Source of the DNA: Nemertoderma westbladi
Lineage: Eukaryota; Xenacoelomorpha; Nemertodermatida; Nemertodermatidae
NCBI GenBank assembly: GCA_032718475.1
Contig: JAUCBJ010005215.1
Coordinates: forward strand, 1 to 31,917
DNA: 31,917 nt
Direction: 5' to 3'
Part shown: positions 26,966-31,917 of the stretch, in pieces
How the letters are laid out: each line of letters starts with the position of its first letter
Numbering within the stretch: position 1 is the first letter of the stretch
Notes under the pieces: generated by a model
The model's input: only the letters and a program-made list of their open reading frames with translations
Databases searched by the model: none
What the model was told of the DNA's origin: nothing
Made by a program: the position numbers and the translations under genes

Positions 26966-28510
26966 TCAGGGAAACCCGTAATATTGCGGAGGGCGGCGCT
27001 CTCTACGGGGACGGGTGTTGGGTGGGTCAGATGGGGCAGCAATGTGCAATGGCTGCTCAGGGACGTCGTCTAACTGTGGGGTGGACTCTAGGGCTGGTTG
27101 GAACGCCACAGGGGGTGCCACGCCGGGTATAGCATGAGCGTGGATTGTGGAACACTCATCAGCCTCGGAATCAGAATCCTCAGTGTAGGACGTGGATGGC
27201 GGTTGGAGACAAGGTACAAGGAAACAATCGGCCTGGCAGACACGGTATGCGTGAGCGCGGAGCTGGCTGCCCGCGAATTTACAAACGGAACACCACGTGT
27301 CATCGATAGCGCTGACGATATATCGTGGGCGAGCGCCGGCACGGGGGGAATCGGCATATAAATGGACGAGGTCACCCACCTTGAGGGAGGTAAATCCAGG
27401 GAGTACCGTAGGGTGGGGGGTCTTAGAGCGGGCGCTGGAGGTGTGGTTTGCCAGGCGTCGCTCATGTTGGGTGGCTATGAGCTCGGTATCGACGAGGGGA
27501 ATCTGTTCGCCCGTGTATTGGTCCCACTGGAATAAAATTTTGCGGGCGGATAGGCCAGGGGAGCGTAGACGAGAGTTAAGGTTTGCAATAGCGATTGCGA
27601 GAGATGTGGATGAGAATGGGCTGCCAGTGGGACGGAGTCGGAGGAGCTCGGTGAGTAGTTCGCCAATAGCGTGTTCGGCGACTCGGTTTTTGTTGACATT
27701 CTTGCGGGATCCGATCTCAAGGAGGAGGTGGTGGGATAGGAGGATTGGGTCGTTGGCGAGGGCTTGGAACCCTGGGGCTGGGTCGGTGCGGATGATAGCC
27801 GGGGGGGGCCACTAAGGGGGTACATGCCAAAGGCAAGAGTGATTAAGGCATCACGTAGGGTATCGCTCTGTTCATCCAGAAGTATAACGGCATTTGAGTA
27901 AGACGATACCGTTTCCCGTAACAGGAGGATATGTTGGGAATGGCGGCGCAGGACGTCGGCAGCGAATGATAGGCCGACAATGGGGGGCGGATCAATGGAT
28001 GACTGGGGTACGGTACGCTTGGGGGCAGTTGAGAGGGCGACGCACTGGTGACATTGCACGGTAATCTCATTGAGAGTGCGGTCGAGGTCCAGGGTGCAGA
28101 AATATCGGGAAAAGGTGGTACGCAGTTGGGAACACGAAGGGTGTTGGAGCTCGATGTGTAGTGAGGTTAGTAAGCCAATGAGAGCAGAGCGGGGAACGAC
28201 GATGATGTCATAGGGAGACGTAAAGGGACGCTGTCGGTGGACTACAACAAGGCCAGAGGATAACAGAGAACATATACCCAGGTAACGCTTGGCATCATGG
28301 CTATGTGTATTGCATCTGGAGGGACGGGTGCCGGATGCGAGGTTTTCGGCGACACGGATTAGGTCGGGGCACACGCGTTGTGTGGCGAGCCACGCAGGAC
28401 GACTGGCATAAAGGGGGCAGGGATTCGGGCTATCGGAAGCGATAAATCAATTCGGGAGGGGGGTAGTGACAGTGTTAATGGAGGACATTGGGGAATGGTT
28501 GTCGTGTCAT
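26966..28510 (-). pseudogene. Gypsy-3 integrase and C-terminal tail, frameshifted
   Basis: The frame 28374-27475 has a zinc module (HIELQHPSCSQ ... VQCHQC) and the first catalytic Asp (SFAADV). At the C8 run (plus G8 at 27801-27808) the reading must change frame. After that IIRTDPAPGFQALAND gives the second Asp, and NKNRVAEHAIGEL the Glu. A C-terminal domain follows (KVGDLVHLYADS, PRYIVSAIDDTWC), and a proline/arginine-rich tail ends at 26966. The link from RNase H across 28375-28510 also needs frame changes. The catalytic residues are present but split. Confidence 0.75.
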
Positions 28511-30144
28511 AAGGAAGGGGTGATTGACTTTGCAACGAGACGGAAAATAGGCGACTCCATAGCAGAGGCGACAAACGCGCACACCTGGCATGACTGTAGA
28601 GAGCACGGCGGAACGTTGCGGCTTTGGAAGTCTGCAGGGAGGTTGGTAGAACCCTTGATGTGGGATACTGTGACTCGGGCCTGGCTGGCGCTGGCGAGGA
28701 ACGTCGATAAACGTGGGCTAGTCGAATATGCGCCGCGAGACAACTTTTTGAATGCTTCGACACAGGGTTTACTGTCCGTGAGAACGTGTGGTTGGCGTGA
28801 AGAGGCGATAAGATATGGGAGGAAATGTTGAACGGCGGCCGCTATAGCGAGTGCTTCCAACTCGCAAGGAAGCCATGTATGTTGGTGGGCCTTGAGCTTG
28901 CAGGAATAAAACCCGGCGAGGAGTAATTCCTTGGAACGTTTCGCGTAGAGGACTGCACCTAGACCATCAACGGACAAGGCGGCATTGGTGACAAGGAAGA
29001 GTTCGTCAGTAGGACGCGGGATCATTACTGACCTGCAGGATTGTAGGGCGGCTTGGGATCGTTGAAATGTAGACTCGAGATCGGGAGTCCAAGTGACAGG
29101 ATCGCCGGCCTTGGGGGTAAGGAGGGCCTCGAGTGGAGAGATAAGAGCAGAACACCGGGGGACTACACGGGAGAGAACCTTGTAGGAACCGAGGAACGAC
29201 CGTAGGTCGTGGACGGTGGATGGTGTAGGACAGTGGGATAAGGCGGCTGTGATATGTGGGGAAGCAGATAAGGAACCGCTAGACCATACCCAACCAAGGA
29301 TGGTGGTAGTTTGGAGGCAAATGATGTTGTTCTTTGGGGACAAGCGCAACCCGGCAAGGTGTAGGGCGCGGAGGAGGGCTGTAAAATTGAGGAGGAGTTC
29401 GGGGATGGTATCGCCACCACAGTAGATATCATCGGCGAGTTTGACGACGGATCCCTGGACGAGAAGATCGCCGAGGATGCGAGACATCAACTCTTCGAGA
29501 GCCGTTTCGCTGCCGGGCATGCCCATGGAACAGTGGCGGTAGACACGGACACCACGAAATGGTGTGGATATGCCGCAGAAACGCATGGAGTTGCGATGGA
29601 GTGGGATCTGGTAAAAGGCGCTCGTGAGGTCTGCCTTAACAAGGAACTTGAACCGACCCAGGGCTCGAATGATGGATTCGACATCTGGGAGGAGTGCGGG
29701 TTGGGGCTTACAATACTGGGCGATCTTTGTGAACGCCGTAACGAGCCGAGTTCCTCCATTGGGTTTAGCGACAAGGAAGCTTGGGTTCAAGTACTCTACG
29801 GTGACACCGGCTAGTTCTGGGCGAATGAAGACGCCAAGACGCTCGAGAGAGTCAAACTTCTCCTGTAGTTCAACGAGTCGATAACGGGAGTATTGCGGTA
29901 CATGACCCTTACGTTGAGGTGGCAACGTAGGGGTCACGTTGATGACAGCTTCGAATGGGCCGGCAGACCCATTGTATCCGGAGTACGTGGGATCAAAGAC
30001 GTCAGAAAACTCCTCGAGTAGATCGTGGAAGGCAGCACGCTCACGGTAAGAGAGGATGCCCTGTGGGTCGATCTGGACTGCCTTTATAGGAGGAGGGTCA
30101 TGGGAGACAATGGAAGCAGAGCGGATTTCGGGACAGGGTAAGGA
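28507..30144 (-). pseudogene. Gypsy-3 reverse transcriptase and RNase H
   Basis: The frame is open from a TAG at 30145-30147 to 28507; the first ATG is at 29937. From that ATG, D103 (KADLTSAFYQIPL) and D169-D170 (KLADDIYCGG) form the RT triad. The FLGSYKVLSRVVP connection follows. RNase H has VTNAALSVDGLGAVL (N318 where Asp is expected), E361, D388 (VLTDSK) and D436. This is the longest clean frame of the element, but the N318 change should weaken RNase H. Upstream, stops at 30145 and just after 30331 separate it from protease. Confidence 0.85.
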
Positions 30145-30330
30145 CTATAAGGACTGAAGTTGCTTCATGGGGGTAGCTGCAGTGGGTAGGGCGGAGCAGA
30201 CATGGGAGTTCCGTTGAATGAAGATGGGGTAGGGAGCAGAGTTTGGAATGGTAATGGAACCGGCTGCAGGTTGGAGCTGCATAGGGGGGAACCAAGGCTT
30301 GGGGGGGGGTTAGGTGCGACCGTTGGTTAA

Positions 30331-31240
30331 TCACATGGGGGTCACAAGGAGAGAGTCGGAATCAGAGAGATGGGCTGGAAGTTGTAATGTGAGAGCGTCG
30401 CCAGGGAGAAGAATGGACGATCGTATGGGGGCGCGCAGAATCTGGGTCGTCGTCCGACGGATAGCGGGTCGGGGATGACCTGCCGGGGGGTCCCGGATGG
30501 AACTGCCATCCGCGAAGGTAATCAGCAACTGGGCAGGACGGATACCAATATCATTGGTGGATAGGAACGGAACGCCAGTGAGTATTGGAACGTTGAGGCT
30601 GTCGACAACGAGCCCACGGAAGCTAAACTGGAGGTTGTTATGGGTGAGGGAGAAGGAACACTCCCCAACTACACCAGAAACAGGGGAACCGTCAGCCCCA
30701 ATCGGGATCTGGCTGGAGCCACGCGAGATCGGAACGCCGAGTCGGAGTGCGGCATCGTGTGAAATGAGGTCGGATTCGGCGCCGCAATCAAGGAGAACAG
30801 GGATGGGTTTACCTTTATAACGCGCTGTAAAGGTGGGACTCAGGAGTACAGCGACGATATTAACCGTCAGATCGGGAGGTGGACTGGCGACGGAGTCGTT
30901 ATCGTTATCCGGTTGTTCATAGAAAGCGTCATTGTCATTGTCGCCATCGACGTAGACGAGATGGGCGCATGAGATAAAGCGCTTGTCAGTAGGGGGAAGA
31001 AATGGGCACGCACTGAGAAAGTGGTTGGTGGGCGTGCGTTTAGTCTGGGAGCACAGGGGACACCAGCAAACGGAACGGGAAAGTCCGCGGCCAGTGGAAC
31101 TCGGACCGAGACTTGAGGATGTAGGTGGGGGTCCTATGCGTCTGGGCACGGAAGGTACGCACTTCCGCGGCAGTGTGGAGCTCGTCGAGAAGAGAAGACA
31201 GAGCCTGGGAGATCTCGGGTTTGATACTGGCCAGCGTACG
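30331..31240 (-). pseudogene. Gypsy-3 Gag zinc finger and aspartic protease
   Basis: In the 309-codon frame starting at 31260, residues 67-85 form a C-x2-C-x9-H-x4-C finger (CPLC ... H ... C). Residues 158-160 are the protease motif, here DCG in LLDCGAESDLIS instead of DTG or DSG. A flap-like ADGSPVSGVVGECSF and the VPILTGVPFLS block follow. The first 45 or so residues are an out-of-frame read of gag. The stop at 30331 is followed by two more in-frame stops before RT. Confidence 0.75.
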
Positions 31241-31882
31241 GGACCGGAGCTCCGTGCCATACCGTTGTTGAACTAATCGAGGGAGGTCCGGGTGGATAAG
31301 GCGGAGCCACATGAGTACGACGAAGTTCTCGAGAGAGGGGGACAGCTCCTCGTCATCATCGGGGAGAATCCTGTGGTGGGAAATTCCACCGTCCCGTCGG
31401 AGTTAATTATCGTCCACAAAAGCCGATAAATGCTGGAAGATGTCTTCGGGGCGCTCCTCGTGAAGGAGAGAGATATCGGAGAAGGAGAGGAAATGAGCTC
31501 CAGTCGCTTGGAAGCCGTAATGCAGGCGTATGGCCTGCCATATGGAGGGCAAGGAAGTGGAGTCTCGAATGATCGAGTTACGCGCGATAACGGGGGCGTA
31601 ATTGGCGATCTGACCGAGCATAAGTTCTAGAGCCGTGGTCTTTTGAAGGGCAGTACGGCGGTCGGCTGGGGCCACAGTATCCGGGTCGTTGGCAAAACCG
31701 CGGAAGGGTATAGCGCGGGTGTGGCGCAACCAGGTTGTGCCCGGGACCGTAAACTGCGCAAATTGAGGTTGGAGCGCAAGCGAATAAGTTATGTTGTGGC
31801 GCCAAACCTCAAAGGAGTTGATCGACTCAGATTTATTGAGTGGAGCCAGCTTGGGGGGCTTCAGTGAGCCGTTAAATGCCAT
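31040..31882 (-). pseudogene. Gypsy-3 gag, one in-frame stop
   Basis: The ATG at 31882 opens [20 protein letters not shown], then [18 protein letters not shown] at 31403-31405 interrupts it, but the same frame continues ([36 protein letters not shown]) to 31040. The part up to about 31150 looks like capsid, with the zinc finger following in the next frame. Gag would form the particle. The short leader 31883-31917 runs off the window. Confidence 0.75.
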
Positions 31883-31917
31883 GATACCGGTAAGTAGGTA
31901 GCGTAAGTCTGTAACGT

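Larger units (their letters stand above)
26966..31882 (-). mobile_element. Gypsy-3: degenerate Ty3/Gypsy-like LTR retrotransposon, coding region
   Basis: On the minus strand, gag, a zinc finger, protease, RT-RNase H and integrase follow in Ty3/Gypsy order over about 4.9 kb. The segment is clearly GC-richer than the AT-rich DNA to its left. Frameshifts or stops separate each of the main blocks. The 5' LTR would start right of the window and no 3' LTR is visible. The RT and RNase H wording (LADDIYCGG, VLTDSKPCVEAF, DFQSRN) is that of a Gypsy group common in marine invertebrates. Confidence 0.85.

Overview
The window is eukaryotic, AT-rich DNA from an invertebrate animal, probably marine. This rests on the mix of invertebrate-type LINEs and Ty3/Gypsy elements, the many minisatellites, the frequent AGGCCTA and ACCGGTA words, and one FREM/ECM3-like exon. 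The species cannot be named from the sequence. Nothing bacterial or viral is present, and almost everything recognisable is a decayed transposable element.

Layout. At 1-358 (minus) lies the first coding exon of what looks like a FRAS1-related extracellular-matrix (FREM/ECM3-type) gene, starting with a signal peptide and running off the left edge. From 359 to 7.6 kb is AT-rich non-coding DNA with a ~162-bp tandem repeat, a long inverted repeat, a fragment of a LINE-like polyprotein C-terminus (4748-5362) and a family of GCCCATGTGAAG-type inverted repeats.

From about 7.6 to 19.1 kb is one nested cluster. An old non-LTR element on the minus strand (LINE-A: endonuclease, RT, C-terminal domain) is split into four coding pieces by three insertions, each with a 5-bp target duplication. 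(1) Gypsy-1, a plus-strand Ty3/Gypsy element at 8213-14364 (TSD ACAAT), carries a Mutator-like MITE at 8298-9010 (9-bp TSD) in its 5' LTR. (2) LINE-B, a 5'-truncated plus-strand LINE at 15333-16811 (TSD TGTAT), carries a 551-bp solo LTR at 15972-16522 (TSD ATAAA). (3) A 1.2-kb solo LTR lies at 17755-18957 (TSD TAGTG). Skipping each insertion brings the LINE-A frame back into phase at all three points.

From 19.1 to 26.9 kb is mostly non-coding. It holds a perfect hairpin, an LTR related to the solo LTR but in the opposite orientation (21003-21650), three CTCF-like motifs exactly 146 bp apart, and a run of unrelated minisatellites (21, 22, 26 and 15 bp). The 26-bp array grew inside a second copy of the LINE-A C-terminal region.

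From 26966 to 31882 (minus) is a GC-rich, frameshifted third Gypsy-like element with gag, protease, RT/RNase H and integrase. Its 5' LTR would lie beyond the right edge. No complete functional gene lies within the window.
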